A stretch of DNA of 64,000 nt, from positions 1,656,015 to 1,720,014 of the forward strand of contig NZ_OESG01000014.1 of assembly GCF_900240945.1 (NCBI RefSeq), written 5' to 3'. Shown here one piece after another: positions 39,404 through 48,139 of this stretch. Below the pieces are notes generated by a model, which saw only the letters and a program-made list of their open reading frames with translations, did not search any database and was not told where the DNA came from. Source of the DNA: Mycobacterium sp. 3519A. GTDB lineage: Bacteria > Actinomycetota > Actinomycetes > Mycobacteriales > Mycobacteriaceae. Positions within the stretch are counted from its first letter, which is position 1, and each line of letters starts with the position of its first letter. The position numbers and the translations under genes are program-made.

Positions 39404-40651
39404 ATGCCCTGCCCCATCTCAGCCGACTTCGACTTCCTCGACGCAGAACTGAACCTCGCGGGTCTGCCCGTCGCTGAGCTCGCCGAGCTGCGCAAGTCCG
39501 AGCCGATTCACTGGGTCGACGTCCCCGGCGGCACCGGCGGCTTCGGAGACAAAGGGTACTGGCTCGTCACCAAGCACGCGGACGTCAAGGAAGTGTCGAA
39601 GCGCAACGACATCTTCGGCAGCTCGCCCGACGGCGCGATCCCGGTCTGGCCGCAGGACATGACCCGCGACGCCATCGATCTGCAGAAGGCTGTGCTGCTC
39701 AACATGGATGCGCCGCAGCACACCCGGTTGCGCAAGATCATCTCTCGCGGCTTCACCCCCCGCGCGGTCGGGCGGTTGGAGGACGAGTTGCGTGCGCGCG
39801 CCCAGAAGATCGCCGAGACCGCCGCGGCGGAACAGTCGGGCGACTTCGTCGAACAGGTGTCCTGCGAGCTGCCGCTTCAGGCCATCGCCGGCCTGCTCGG
39901 TGTGCCGCAGGAGGACCGCGACAAGTTGTTCCGATGGTCCAACGAGATGACCGCCGGCGAGGACCCCGAGTACGCGCACATCGACCCCGCGGTGTCGTCG
40001 GTCGAGCTCATTCAGTACGCGATGCAGATGGCCGCCGAGCGCGCGAAGAACCCCACCGAGGACATCGTCACCCAGTTGATCGAGGCGGACATCGACGGGG
40101 AGAAGCTCTCCGACGACGAGTTCGGCTTCTTCGTGGTCATGCTCGCGGTGGCCGGCAACGAGACGACGCGTAACTCGATAACCCACGGCATGATCGCCTT
40201 CTCGCAGAATCCGGATCAGTGGGAGCTGTACAAGAAGGAGCGACCGGAGACCGCGGCCGATGAGATCGTCCGGTGGGCCACCCCGGTTTCGGCGTTCCAG
40301 CGCACCGCGCTCGAGGACACCGAGTTGGGCGGCGTGCAGATCAAGAACGGGCAGCGGGTGGTGATGTCCTACCGCTCAGCCAACTTCGACGAAGAGGTGT
40401 TCGACCACCCACACACCTTCAACATCCTGCGTAACCCCAACCCGCACGTCGGTTTCGGCGGAACGGGCGCCCACTACTGCATCGGCGCTAACCTCGCCAA
40501 GATGACCATCAGCCTGATCTTCAACGCGATCGCCGATCACATGCCCGATCTCAAACCGATCGGCGAGCCCGAGCGGCTGAAGTCGGGTTGGCTCAACGGG
40601 ATCAAGCACTGGCAGGTGGATTACACCGGCAAGTGTCCCGCCTCTCGCTGA
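39404..40651 (+). CDS. cyp125: Steroid C26-monooxygenase CYP125
   Basis: CYP125 oxidises the terminal methyl C26(27) of cholesterol or cholestenone to the carboxylic acid, the entry to side-chain beta-oxidation. The 415-residue P450 shows the I-helix AGNETTR, the K-helix ExxR (DEIVRW) and the heme loop FGGTGAHYCIGANLA with the ligand C359. No membrane anchor, as in bacterial P450s. First gene of cyp125-fadE28-fadE29-chsH2-chsH1-ltp2. Redox partner genes are not adjacent. Homologue of Rv3545c. Confidence 0.96.
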   Translation: MPCPISADFDFLDAELNLAGLPVAELAELRKSEPIHWVDVPGGTGGFGDKGYWLVTKHADVKEVSKRNDIFGSSPDGAIPVWPQDMTRDAIDLQKAVLLNMDAPQHTRLRKIISRGFTPRAVGRLEDELRARAQKIAETAAAEQSGDFVEQVSCELPLQAIAGLLGVPQEDRDKLFRWSNEMTAGEDPEYAHIDPAVSSVELIQYAMQMAAERAKNPTEDIVTQLIEADIDGEKLSDDEFGFFVVMLAVAGNETTRNSITHGMIAFSQNPDQWELYKKERPETAADEIVRWATPVSAFQRTALEDTELGGVQIKNGQRVVMSYRSANFDEEVFDHPHTFNILRNPNPHVGFGGTGAHYCIGANLAKMTISLIFNAIADHMPDLKPIGEPERLKSGWLNGIKHWQVDYTGKCPASR

Positions 40652-40669
40652 GACTCGAGGAGGAGTCGG

Positions 40670-41683
40670 GTGGATTTCACACCGAATCCGGAACAGCTGG
40701 CTGTCGCCGATGTGGTGACGTCGGTGCTGGACCGGGACAACAGCTGGGACGCACTGGTCGCAGGGGGCGTGACGGCGCTGGCGGTGCCCGAACGTCTCGG
40801 CGGTGACGGCGTCGGACTGGCCGAGATCGCGACGGCGCTGACGGAGATCGGCAGGCACGGCACCGTCAGCCCGGCGCTGGCCACGCTCGGGTTGGGTACC
40901 GCGGTGTTGCTCGATCTGCCGTCCGACGAGCAGCAGGACCGCTACCTCACCGGTGTCGCAAAGGGTTCGGTGCTCACGGCCGCACTCAACGAAGCAGGCG
41001 CACCGCTTCCCGACCGGCCGTCGGTCACCTTTGCGGACGGCAAACTCAACGGCACCAAGATCGCGGTTCCCTATGCGCAACAAGCGGAGTGGATCATCGT
41101 GACGGCCGACAACGCCGTCGTCGTGGTGTCGCCCAAGGCAGCCGGTGTCCAGCTGACCAAGACCCCGTCGTCGAACAAGGGCGACGAATATACCGTGACG
41201 TTCACCGGCGCCGAGGTCGACGGCGTGCTCGACGGGTCGTCACCGCACCGGGTCAACCAGTTGGCGCTGGCCGCGATCGGCGCATTTGCGTCCGGCCTCG
41301 TGGCTGGTGCGTTGCGGCTGACAGCAGACTACGTGGCCAACCGTCATCAGTTCGGCAAGCCGCTGTCCACGTTCCAGACGGTGGCCGCACAGCTCGCAGA
41401 GGTCTACATCGCTTCGCGCACACTGACATTGGCGGCGACCTCGGTGGTGTGGCGGCTTGCCGAGGGCCGTGACGCTGACGACGACCTCGACGTGCTCGGC
41501 TACTGGCTGGCCTCACAAGCGCCACCGGTGATGCAGATCTGCCATCACCTGCACGGTGGCATGGGCATGGACATCGACTACCCGATGGACCGCTACTACT
41601 CCACCATCAAGGACCTGACCCGGTTGGTGGGCGGGTCGTCGCATCGTCTCGAGCTGGTGGGAGCGCAATGTTCATCGAACTGA
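40670..41683 (+). CDS. fadE28: Acyl-CoA dehydrogenase subunit ChsE1 (FadE28)
   Basis: A 337-residue subunit of the alpha2beta2 dehydrogenase ChsE1-ChsE2 that desaturates the 3-carbon side-chain thioester 3-OPC-CoA. It has the C-terminal FAD-side motif ADYVANRHQFGKPLSTFQTVAAQLAEVY and HHLHGGMGMDIDYPMDRYYSTIKDLTRLVGGSSHRLEL but lacks the catalytic Glu, which its partner supplies. GTG after GAGGAGGAG. It overlaps fadE29 by 16 bases, fitting tight coupling of two subunits. Homologue of Rv3544c. Confidence 0.94.
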   Translation: MDFTPNPEQLAVADVVTSVLDRDNSWDALVAGGVTALAVPERLGGDGVGLAEIATALTEIGRHGTVSPALATLGLGTAVLLDLPSDEQQDRYLTGVAKGSVLTAALNEAGAPLPDRPSVTFADGKLNGTKIAVPYAQQAEWIIVTADNAVVVVSPKAAGVQLTKTPSSNKGDEYTVTFTGAEVDGVLDGSSPHRVNQLALAAIGAFASGLVAGALRLTADYVANRHQFGKPLSTFQTVAAQLAEVYIASRTLTLAATSVVWRLAEGRDADDDLDVLGYWLASQAPPVMQICHHLHGGMGMDIDYPMDRYYSTIKDLTRLVGGSSHRLELVGAQCSSN

Positions 41684-42831
41684 CCCCCGAGCAGCGTCAG
41701 CTGCAAGCCGAACTGCGGCAGTACTTTTCCGGCCTCATCTCGTCTGACGAGTACAAGGAGATGGAGGCCGATCGGCACGGTAAGGCCTACCGCGCAGTGA
41801 TCAAGCGGCTGGGCAACGACGGCAAGCTCGGCGTCGGCTGGCCGAAGGAATACGGCGGGCTCGGCTACGGTCCGATAGAACAGCAGATCTTCGTCAACGA
41901 GGCGCATCGAGCCGACGTGCCGCTGCCCGCGGTCACGCTGCAGACCGTCGGACCGACGCTGCAGATGTACGGCAGCGATCTGCAGAAGAAGAAGTTCTTG
42001 CCCGCGATCCTCGCCGGTGACGTGCATTTCGCGATCGGATACACCGAACCGGAGGCGGGCACTGACCTCGCTTCTCTGCGGACCACCGCTGTTCGGCAGG
42101 GCGATGAGTACATCGTCAACGGGCAGAAGGTTTTCACCACGGGCGGACATGACGCCGACTACATCTGGCTGGCGTGCCGCACCGATCCGGAAGCGGTGAA
42201 GCACAAGGGAATCTCCATCCTCATCGTCGACACCAAGGACCCGGGCTATTCGTGGACCCCGATGATCCTGTCCGACGGTGCGCACCACACCAATGCCACC
42301 TACTACACCGATGTCCGAGTGCCCGCCGACATGCTGGTCGGCGAGGAGAACGGTGGCTGGCGACTGATCACCACGCAGCTCAACAACGAACGCGTGATGC
42401 TGGGTCCTGCAGGCCGGTTCGCCAGCATGTACGACCGCATCCACGCCTGGGCCTCCAAGCCAGGCAGCAACGGCGTCACACCCATCGACCAGCAGGACGT
42501 GCGCCGCTCGCTCGGCGAGATCCACGCGATCTGGCGGATCAACGAGTTACTCAACTGGCAGGTGGCCGCGGCGGGTGAGGACATCAATGTCGCCGATGCG
42601 GCGGCGACGAAAGTGTTTGGCACCGAGCGCATTCAATACGTCGGGCGGTTGGCCGAGGAGATCGTCGGCAAGTATGGGGATCCTGCCGACCCGGACACGG
42701 CCGAGCTGTTGAAGTGGTTGGACAGCCAGACCAAGCGGAATCTGGTGATCACATTCGGTGGCGGAGTGAATGAGGTGATGCGCGAGATGATTGCGGCGTC
42801 GGGTCTCAAGGTGCCGAGGGTCCCCAGGTGA
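41668..42831 (+). CDS. fadE29: Acyl-CoA dehydrogenase subunit ChsE2 (FadE29)
   Basis: The 387-residue catalytic subunit of ChsE1-ChsE2. GWPKEYGGLGYG, IGYTEPEAGTDLASLRTTAVRQ and E241 in NNERVMLG, the position reported as the catalytic base of this enzyme. C-terminal ITFGGGVNEVMREMIAASGL. It forms the flavin site together with FadE28. ATG lies inside fadE28, and the stop overlaps the chsH2 GTG. Homologue of Rv3543c. Confidence 0.95.
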   Translation: MFIELTPEQRQLQAELRQYFSGLISSDEYKEMEADRHGKAYRAVIKRLGNDGKLGVGWPKEYGGLGYGPIEQQIFVNEAHRADVPLPAVTLQTVGPTLQMYGSDLQKKKFLPAILAGDVHFAIGYTEPEAGTDLASLRTTAVRQGDEYIVNGQKVFTTGGHDADYIWLACRTDPEAVKHKGISILIVDTKDPGYSWTPMILSDGAHHTNATYYTDVRVPADMLVGEENGGWRLITTQLNNERVMLGPAGRFASMYDRIHAWASKPGSNGVTPIDQQDVRRSLGEIHAIWRINELLNWQVAAAGEDINVADAAATKVFGTERIQYVGRLAEEIVGKYGDPADPDTAELLKWLDSQTKRNLVITFGGGVNEVMREMIAASGLKVPRVPR

Positions 42832-43787
42832 GCGCGATCGAGGAAATCCAGGCGGCGGCCGAGAAGGTCAAGGCCGAGGGCAAGAGCAAGCCGCGGGTCG
42901 GACGCCATCCGGTCAACCGGCCCATGATCGACCACTGGCTCGACGCGATGGGGGACAAGAACCCGATCTACGTCGACGAGGACGCCGCCAAAGCGGCAGG
43001 CCATCCCGGCATCGTCGCACCGCCTGCGATGATCCAGGTGTGGACGATGGCGGGTCTCGGCGGGGGCAGGCCTGCCGACGACCCCCTGACGAAGATCATG
43101 GAATTGTTCGACAACGCAGGCTTCCTCGGCGTCGTCGCCACCAACTGCGAGCAGACTTATCACCGGTATCTGCGCCCTGGCGAAGAGGTCAGCGTGCTGG
43201 CCGAGCTGACCGATGTCGTCGGCCCGAAGAAAACCGCGCTCGGCGAAGGGTTCTTCATCACCCAGAAGATCACCTGGCAGGTGGGCGACGAGGACGTCGC
43301 TGAAATGATGTGGCGCATCATGAAATTCCGGCCGGCCGAGAAGACCGCAGGCGCTCAGGTGCCCGAGGATCTCGATGCGGCCTCGATGATGCGGCCTGCA
43401 TCGTCGAGGGACACCAAGTTCTTCTGGGACGGCGTCAATGCGCACGAACTGCGGATCCAGAAGAGGCCCGACGGCAGCCTGCAACACCCGCCGGTGCCTG
43501 CGATCTGGCAGGACAAGGACGCAGCCATAGAGTATCAGGTGGCGAGCGGCAAGGGCACGGTGTTCAGCTTCGTCGTGCATCACGCACCGAAGGTGCCGGG
43601 CCGCACGCTACCGTTCGTCATCGCGCTCGTCGAACTCGAAGAGGGAGTGCGGATGCTTGGTGAGCTCCGCAACGTGGACCCTGCCAAGGTGGAGATCGGA
43701 ATGCCCGTCCGCGCAACGTATATCGACTTTCCCGAAGGCGAGTCAGGTCCTGCCTGGACGCTGTACGCATGGGTGCCGGACAAGTGA
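42828..43787 (+). CDS. chsH2: Enoyl-CoA hydratase subunit with DUF35 domain (ChsH2)
   Basis: A 319-residue two-domain protein: an N-terminal MaoC-like hot-dog domain (RPMIDHWLDAMGDKNPIYVDEDAAKAAGHPGIVAPPAM) and a C-terminal DUF35 OB domain (KFFWDGVNAHELRIQKRPDG ... RMLGELRNVDPAKVEIGMPVRATY). With ChsH1 it hydrates 3-OPDC-CoA; the DUF35 part binds the aldolase Ltp2, forming one complex. The only cysteine (NCEQTYH) is in the MaoC half, so the DUF35 domain has no cysteine zinc site. GTG start. Homologue of Rv3542c. Confidence 0.94.
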   Translation: MSAIEEIQAAAEKVKAEGKSKPRVGRHPVNRPMIDHWLDAMGDKNPIYVDEDAAKAAGHPGIVAPPAMIQVWTMAGLGGGRPADDPLTKIMELFDNAGFLGVVATNCEQTYHRYLRPGEEVSVLAELTDVVGPKKTALGEGFFITQKITWQVGDEDVAEMMWRIMKFRPAEKTAGAQVPEDLDAASMMRPASSRDTKFFWDGVNAHELRIQKRPDGSLQHPPVPAIWQDKDAAIEYQVASGKGTVFSFVVHHAPKVPGRTLPFVIALVELEEGVRMLGELRNVDPAKVEIGMPVRATYIDFPEGESGPAWTLYAWVPDK

Positions 43788-44185
43788 GCGCGCCGACGGT
43801 CGAGGTGGGCACGAAACTGCCCGAGTTGTCGCTGTACGGCGACCCGACGTTTATCGTGTCGACGGCGATCGCCACACGCGATTACCAGGACGTCCATCAC
43901 GATCGCGACAAGGCGCAGGCAAAGGGGTCGAAGGACATCTTCGTCAACATCCTCACCGACACCGGCCTGGTGCAGCGGTATGTCACCGACTGGGCTGGCC
44001 CGAAGGCCGTCATCAAGTCGATCTCGCTACGCCTCGGGGTGCCCTGGTACGCCTATGACACGGTGACGTTCAAGGGTGAGGTGACGGCCGTCGATGGTGA
44101 CCTGATAACCCTGAAAATCGTTGGCAGCAACAGCCTTGGCGACCACGTGATCGCCACCTCGTCACTCACGATCGGAGACGCCTGA
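43784..44185 (+). CDS. chsH1: Enoyl-CoA hydratase catalytic subunit ChsH1
   Basis: A 133-residue MaoC-like hot-dog protein carrying the hydratase-2 catalytic motif, D33 and H38 in RDYQDVHHDRDKAQ. It partners the degenerate MaoC half of ChsH2 to hydrate the C17 side-chain enoyl-CoA. GTG start within the chsH2 stop and TGATG overlap with ltp2, so the three subunits are made together. Homologue of Rv3541c. Confidence 0.94.
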   Translation: MSAPTVEVGTKLPELSLYGDPTFIVSTAIATRDYQDVHHDRDKAQAKGSKDIFVNILTDTGLVQRYVTDWAGPKAVIKSISLRLGVPWYAYDTVTFKGEVTAVDGDLITLKIVGSNSLGDHVIATSSLTIGDA

Positions 44186-45351
44186 TGGCCGGCCAGTTGT
44201 CCGGGAAGGCGGCGATCGTCGGCATCGGCGCCACCGACTTTTCGAAGAACTCCGGCCGCAGCGAGCTCCGACTGGCGGCCGAGGCGGTGCTCGATGCCCT
44301 CGACGACGCGGGTCTGACAGCTGCCGATGTCGACGGCATGGTGACGTTCACGATGGATTCGAACACCGAAGTCGCAGTGGCGCGGGCGACCGGCATCGGC
44401 GAGCTGAAATTCTTCTCCAAGATTCATCACGGAGGCGGGGCGGCCTGCGCCACCATCCAGCAGGCGGCGATCGCGGTCGCGACCGGTGTCGCGGATTGCG
44501 TTGTCGCATACCGTGCTTTCAACGAACGCTCGGGAACGCGATTCGGTCAGGTGCAGATGCGGCTGGTCGAGAACGCCGACTCGACAGGTGTGGACAACTC
44601 GTTCTCGTATCCGCACGGCCTGTCGACCCCTGCGGCGCAGGTGGCGATGATCGCCAGGCGCTACATGCATCTGTCGGGCGCGACGAGCAAAGACTTCGGC
44701 GCTGTCTCGGTGGCCGACCGCAAACACGCAGCCAGGAATCCGAAGGCCTACTTCTACGAGAAGCCGATCACCATTGAGGATCACCAGAATTCGCGGTGGA
44801 TCGCTGAACCGTTGAGGTTGCTCGACTGTTGTCAGGAAACCGACGGCGCCGTCGCGATCGTGGTGACGTCACCCGAGCGGGCCAAGAATCTCAAGCACCG
44901 GCCGGTGATCATCGAGGCGGCGTCGCAGGGCGCCAGCCCGGACCAGTATTCGATGGTCAGTTATTACCGCCAGGAGTTGGGCCTGCCGGAGATGGGGCTC
45001 GTCGGCAGGCAGCTGTGGCAGCAGTCCGGGCTGAAGCCGACCGATATCCAGACCGCGGTGCTGTACGACCACTTCACCCCGTTCACCCTGATCCAGTTGG
45101 AGGAGTTGGGGTTCTGCGGGCAGGGCGAAGCCAAGGATTTCATCGCAGACGGTGCGATCGAGATCGGTGGGCGGCTGCCGATCAATACCCATGGTGGTCA
45201 GCTGGGCGAGGCCTACATCCACGGAATGAACGGCATCGCCGAAGGCGTACGCCAGCTTCGGGGCAGCTCGGTCAACCAGGTGGACGACGTCGAGCACGTA
45301 CTCGTCACCGCGGGCACCGGCGTCCCGACATCAGGCCTGATTCTCGGCTGA
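44185..45351 (+). CDS. ltp2: Steroid side-chain retro-aldolase Ltp2
   Basis: Ltp2 removes the last three carbons of the sterol side chain as propionyl-CoA by retro-aldol cleavage, leaving the 17-keto steroid. The 388-residue thiolase-fold protein has Y294 (LYDHFTP) and Y344 (GEAYIHGMNG), exactly the positions described for catalytic tyrosines in characterised Ltp2, in place of thiolase chemistry. Last gene of the cyp125 operon. In M. tuberculosis PPE63 follows; here a membrane protein gene follows after 75 bases. Confidence 0.94.
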   Translation: MAGQLSGKAAIVGIGATDFSKNSGRSELRLAAEAVLDALDDAGLTAADVDGMVTFTMDSNTEVAVARATGIGELKFFSKIHHGGGAACATIQQAAIAVATGVADCVVAYRAFNERSGTRFGQVQMRLVENADSTGVDNSFSYPHGLSTPAAQVAMIARRYMHLSGATSKDFGAVSVADRKHAARNPKAYFYEKPITIEDHQNSRWIAEPLRLLDCCQETDGAVAIVVTSPERAKNLKHRPVIIEAASQGASPDQYSMVSYYRQELGLPEMGLVGRQLWQQSGLKPTDIQTAVLYDHFTPFTLIQLEELGFCGQGEAKDFIADGAIEIGGRLPINTHGGQLGEAYIHGMNGIAEGVRQLRGSSVNQVDDVEHVLVTAGTGVPTSGLILG

Positions 45352-45426
45352 CCTCGCTACCCGCGCTGCGGGTCTACTACCCTCAGTACCGCTGGACTCG
45401 CCGAAGCGATTCATGGGGGTTGTGAC

Positions 45427-46182
45427 GTGCACCCGACGGAAGGCCCGTCGCCCGACGAACCAGGGCCGGACGACGCCGACACCGGTCCACTACAAGTCGT
45501 TGAGCCGACACCGGAGGACGACGGCTGGGGGCCTGCGGCCAACACCTGGGCGGGCCGGTTCGACGCACCCCTGACGGTGAATCCCCGCCAGATACAGAAC
45601 AACCGCAAGCCGGTGATCTTCTTCGGCATCGTCGGCCTGGTGGTGATCGCCGCAGTGGCGACATTGATTTGGTGGCTGGTGACGCCATCGGACGAATCTT
45701 CCGAGGCCTCGTCGGGCGCCAGCCAGCACGCAAGCACCTCAGCCTCCGCTGAAACCGACCCGCACGTCCTGGCGTTGATGCGATTACTTCCCGCCGGCTA
45801 TCCGGAGGGTTCATGCAAACCGATCGCCGAGCCGAAAGGCGCGCTCGCACAGGTCAATTGCGATACCAACTCCGACCCCGGTGGACCGGTTTCGGGCACC
45901 TACAGCCTGGTGGCTGACAAAGACGCGCTCGACCGCGCATTCAGCGACATCATTGGGGCCGCAACAAGAGTCAATTGCCCGGGCAACATTCAGTCGCCTG
46001 GTCCGTGGCGTCGCAACGCCACTCCCGACAAGATCAGCGGAACGTTGTTCTGCGGGCTTCAGGGAGATCGCCCGATGGTTGCCTGGACAGATGAGGCCAG
46101 GCTGCTGGTCAGTGCGGTCCAGGCGGGGCCGCGAGCCCCGACCTTCGACGAGCTTTACGCGTGGTGGTCATCTCATTCATGA
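45427..46182 (+). CDS. Single-pass membrane protein with exported C-terminal domain
   Basis: A 251-residue protein: acidic, proline-rich cytoplasmic part (about 60 residues), one membrane helix (PVIFFGIVGLVVIAAVATLIWWLV, about 62-85), a Ser/Ala linker, then an exported domain with four cysteines (GSCKPI, VNCDTN, VNCPGN, FCGLQ). The domain (LMRLLPAGYPEGSCKP ... WWSSHS) resembles extracellular domains found in several mycobacterial membrane proteins, but no function is recognised. GTG start; an ATG-free start region makes the exact start a little uncertain. Confidence 0.75.
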   Translation: MHPTEGPSPDEPGPDDADTGPLQVVEPTPEDDGWGPAANTWAGRFDAPLTVNPRQIQNNRKPVIFFGIVGLVVIAAVATLIWWLVTPSDESSEASSGASQHASTSASAETDPHVLALMRLLPAGYPEGSCKPIAEPKGALAQVNCDTNSDPGGPVSGTYSLVADKDALDRAFSDIIGAATRVNCPGNIQSPGPWRRNATPDKISGTLFCGLQGDRPMVAWTDEARLLVSAVQAGPRAPTFDELYAWWSSHS

Positions 46183-46430
46183 GATTGCGCTAGCAACCAA
46201 TCTGTCGGTCTGCGCCGTGGATCAGCGCGTCCGTCGTACGGTTTACATTTTTATCACTACGAGTGAGAACCTGCCTGTTAGCAGCCGAGATTAGCGCGGG
46301 TAGGGGTAGCTCGCGACCCGCCCCGGCGCAAGTGGTAGGTAGCTTGACGTCAATTCTGGCAAATCGTAGGCTGATGTGAGCTACGCCACAGGCGGATACC
46401 AGGCCCGCCAGGCGAAGGGGGGCGAGCGCA

Positions 46431-46904
46431 ATGGCCGCGCGAAAGCCGTTGCCGGAGAGTGAGCTGGCCGCCATGGGGACTTCTGAGGGCGGCAGAGGCG
46501 TCGTCGTCGCATGCCAGCCGCGGCACAGGGCTCGAGCGATGTGCTCCTGTGGGTGGCGGGGTAAACCGCGCTTGATGTTGTCAGCGGCCAAACTGGACGC
46601 ACTCATGCACGCCTCGCAATGCGGATGCGAACCGGGCATTCCAATGGTCTCGACGGAGACCGCGGACGTGCTCAAACCGCCAGGCGTCTTGGCGGTCAAG
46701 TGTCCCGCCGGATGCGGGGCGACTTTGTCTGTCCCACTCAGAATCGCTGATACACCGTCGGTCGGATCCGGTGCCGATGACCTCGACGCTCGTTTTGTCG
46801 CCGAGGCGCCGGAGTTGCACGACTGCATCGGCGCGCACCTGCGAAACTGTCCGGCGGCCAAGACGTCTCGTGCCGCCGCGCCGCTGCGGAAGGCCGCAGG
46901 GTAA
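46431..46904 (+). CDS. Hypothetical cysteine-rich, possibly zinc-binding protein
   Basis: A 157-residue cytosolic protein with three Cys/His clusters: CQPRHRARAMCSCGWRGK, HASQCGCEPG and KCPAGCGATL, then HDCIGAHLRNC. These spacings suggest one or two zinc ribbons. The ATG follows a purine-rich GGGGGGCGAGCG. It is separated by about 250 bases from the upstream gene and converges with the MPT63-domain gene. I do not recognise a named family; a nucleic-acid-binding role would fit zinc ribbons but is a guess. Confidence 0.6.
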   Translation: MAARKPLPESELAAMGTSEGGRGVVVACQPRHRARAMCSCGWRGKPRLMLSAAKLDALMHASQCGCEPGIPMVSTETADVLKPPGVLAVKCPAGCGATLSVPLRIADTPSVGSGADDLDARFVAEAPELHDCIGAHLRNCPAAKTSRAAAPLRKAAG

Positions 46905-46922
46905 ACCTGCCCGGCCTGGTGG

Positions 46923-47846
46923 TCAGGCGGTTGGTGCCGGCGGAACCGTCGTCACCGGCGTTGCGGGCGCGGTCGGCGCCGCGGACGGAGTGACCGGAGT
47001 TCCTTGGCTGCCCGCAGGCAACGGCGTGGTCTTCGTGCTTGCAGGCTGCGGGGCACCCTCGACGCTGGCGGCCGCCGGTGCACCCTCCGGCAGCGGCGTG
47101 CCCTGCGAGCCCGCGGGAAGTGGCGTTCCCGCGGAGCCTGCCGGCAACGGCGTGCCCTGGCTGCCCGCGGGTAGCGGGGCTCCCGGAACAGCCTCGGCGG
47201 ACGCGGGCATCGGTGCGCCAGGAGCGGGCGCAGCGGTGGTGGTCGGGGTGGCGCCTTCAACGGCGGCGGGCGTCGGAGTCGCTGGGGTGGCGGCAGGCGC
47301 GGGTGAGACCTGGCTGCGCGCCGGCGGCGTCCACTGCGAGGAACCCTGGTTGCGAGGCGCTGGCGCCGCTTGCGCCCAGGCGAGACGATCCTGGCCGCCC
47401 GCGTTGTAGACGACAGCGTCGGGCGCATCTCCGGTCACGTCGAAATACACCTTGCCAGTGGTCTTTTCGCCCTCGGCGAGCGTCGCGGGGTTGACGCCCT
47501 GCGGCGTCGCGACACCGAACAGGACGCGGTAGTTCTCGCCGCTCTTCGCGCGGGCGTTCAGGTTGGAAACGATGGGGGTGGCAGAACCTTGGATGGCCTC
47601 ATCGGTAGCGGTGGCCTCCCACAAGGTGCCCGCGACGGGGTAAGGAATCGCATCTGAACTCGGCCGTAGGTCGGTGATCGTCCAGCCCTGAATGACGTTG
47701 CCGTCAACGAGCTTCGCCTGGCTGCCGACCGTGGTCGCGGTGACGTCCTCGGCAGAGGACAGCGGCGCTGCGACGAAGGCGACCGCGCCTGCGGTTGCGA
47801 CGGCAGCGGCGGCGCTCAAAAGAGTCGTGGGGGTGCCGATCTTCAT
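46923..47846 (-). CDS. Secreted MPT63-domain protein with long Pro/Ala/Gly tail
   Basis: A 307-residue exported protein. Signal peptide (about residues 1-32), then an MPT63/MPB63 immunoglobulin-like domain: VIQGWTITDLRPSSDAIPYPVAGTLWEATATDEAIQGSATPIVSNLNAR and TGKVYFDVTGDAPDAVVYNAGGQDRLAW match the classic secreted antigen. The second half is a low-complexity Pro/Ala/Thr region with tandem copies of a 9-residue unit PLPAGSQGT (also seen as PLPAGSAGT and PLPEGAPA), encoded at about 47080-47185. MPT63 itself ends after the domain, so the tail is an extension, perhaps for wall attachment. ATG 47846 has AGGAG 7 bases upstream. Confidence 0.85.
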   Translation of the reverse strand: MKIGTPTTLLSAAAAVATAGAVAFVAAPLSSAEDVTATTVGSQAKLVDGNVIQGWTITDLRPSSDAIPYPVAGTLWEATATDEAIQGSATPIVSNLNARAKSGENYRVLFGVATPQGVNPATLAEGEKTTGKVYFDVTGDAPDAVVYNAGGQDRLAWAQAAPAPRNQGSSQWTPPARSQVSPAPAATPATPTPAAVEGATPTTTAAPAPGAPMPASAEAVPGAPLPAGSQGTPLPAGSAGTPLPAGSQGTPLPEGAPAAASVEGAPQPASTKTTPLPAGSQGTPVTPSAAPTAPATPVTTVPPAPTA

Positions 47847-48139
47847 GGTGTGCTCCTGAGTCATCCGACCTACGCGTTCAAGGCTCGTGCACTTGGTTCC
47901 CTAGGAAGCTATCAGGTTAGGCCGCAGTTGTGGACGTCGCACGGTAGCCCCACGCGCACAAGCTGATTCGCGGGACTGAGTTGGCGCGTGCCGGCGCCAG
48001 CGAGAAATGGAGCAGCAAAGTTCACGCGCTGTTCTCACTATCCATGCGGGCGCCGATCAACGTGACAACTCCAATCCATCGGGGATCGAAGATGATTGCC
48101 AGGGAGCCGAACAGCTATGCTCGGCGTCAGTTGCAGCAG

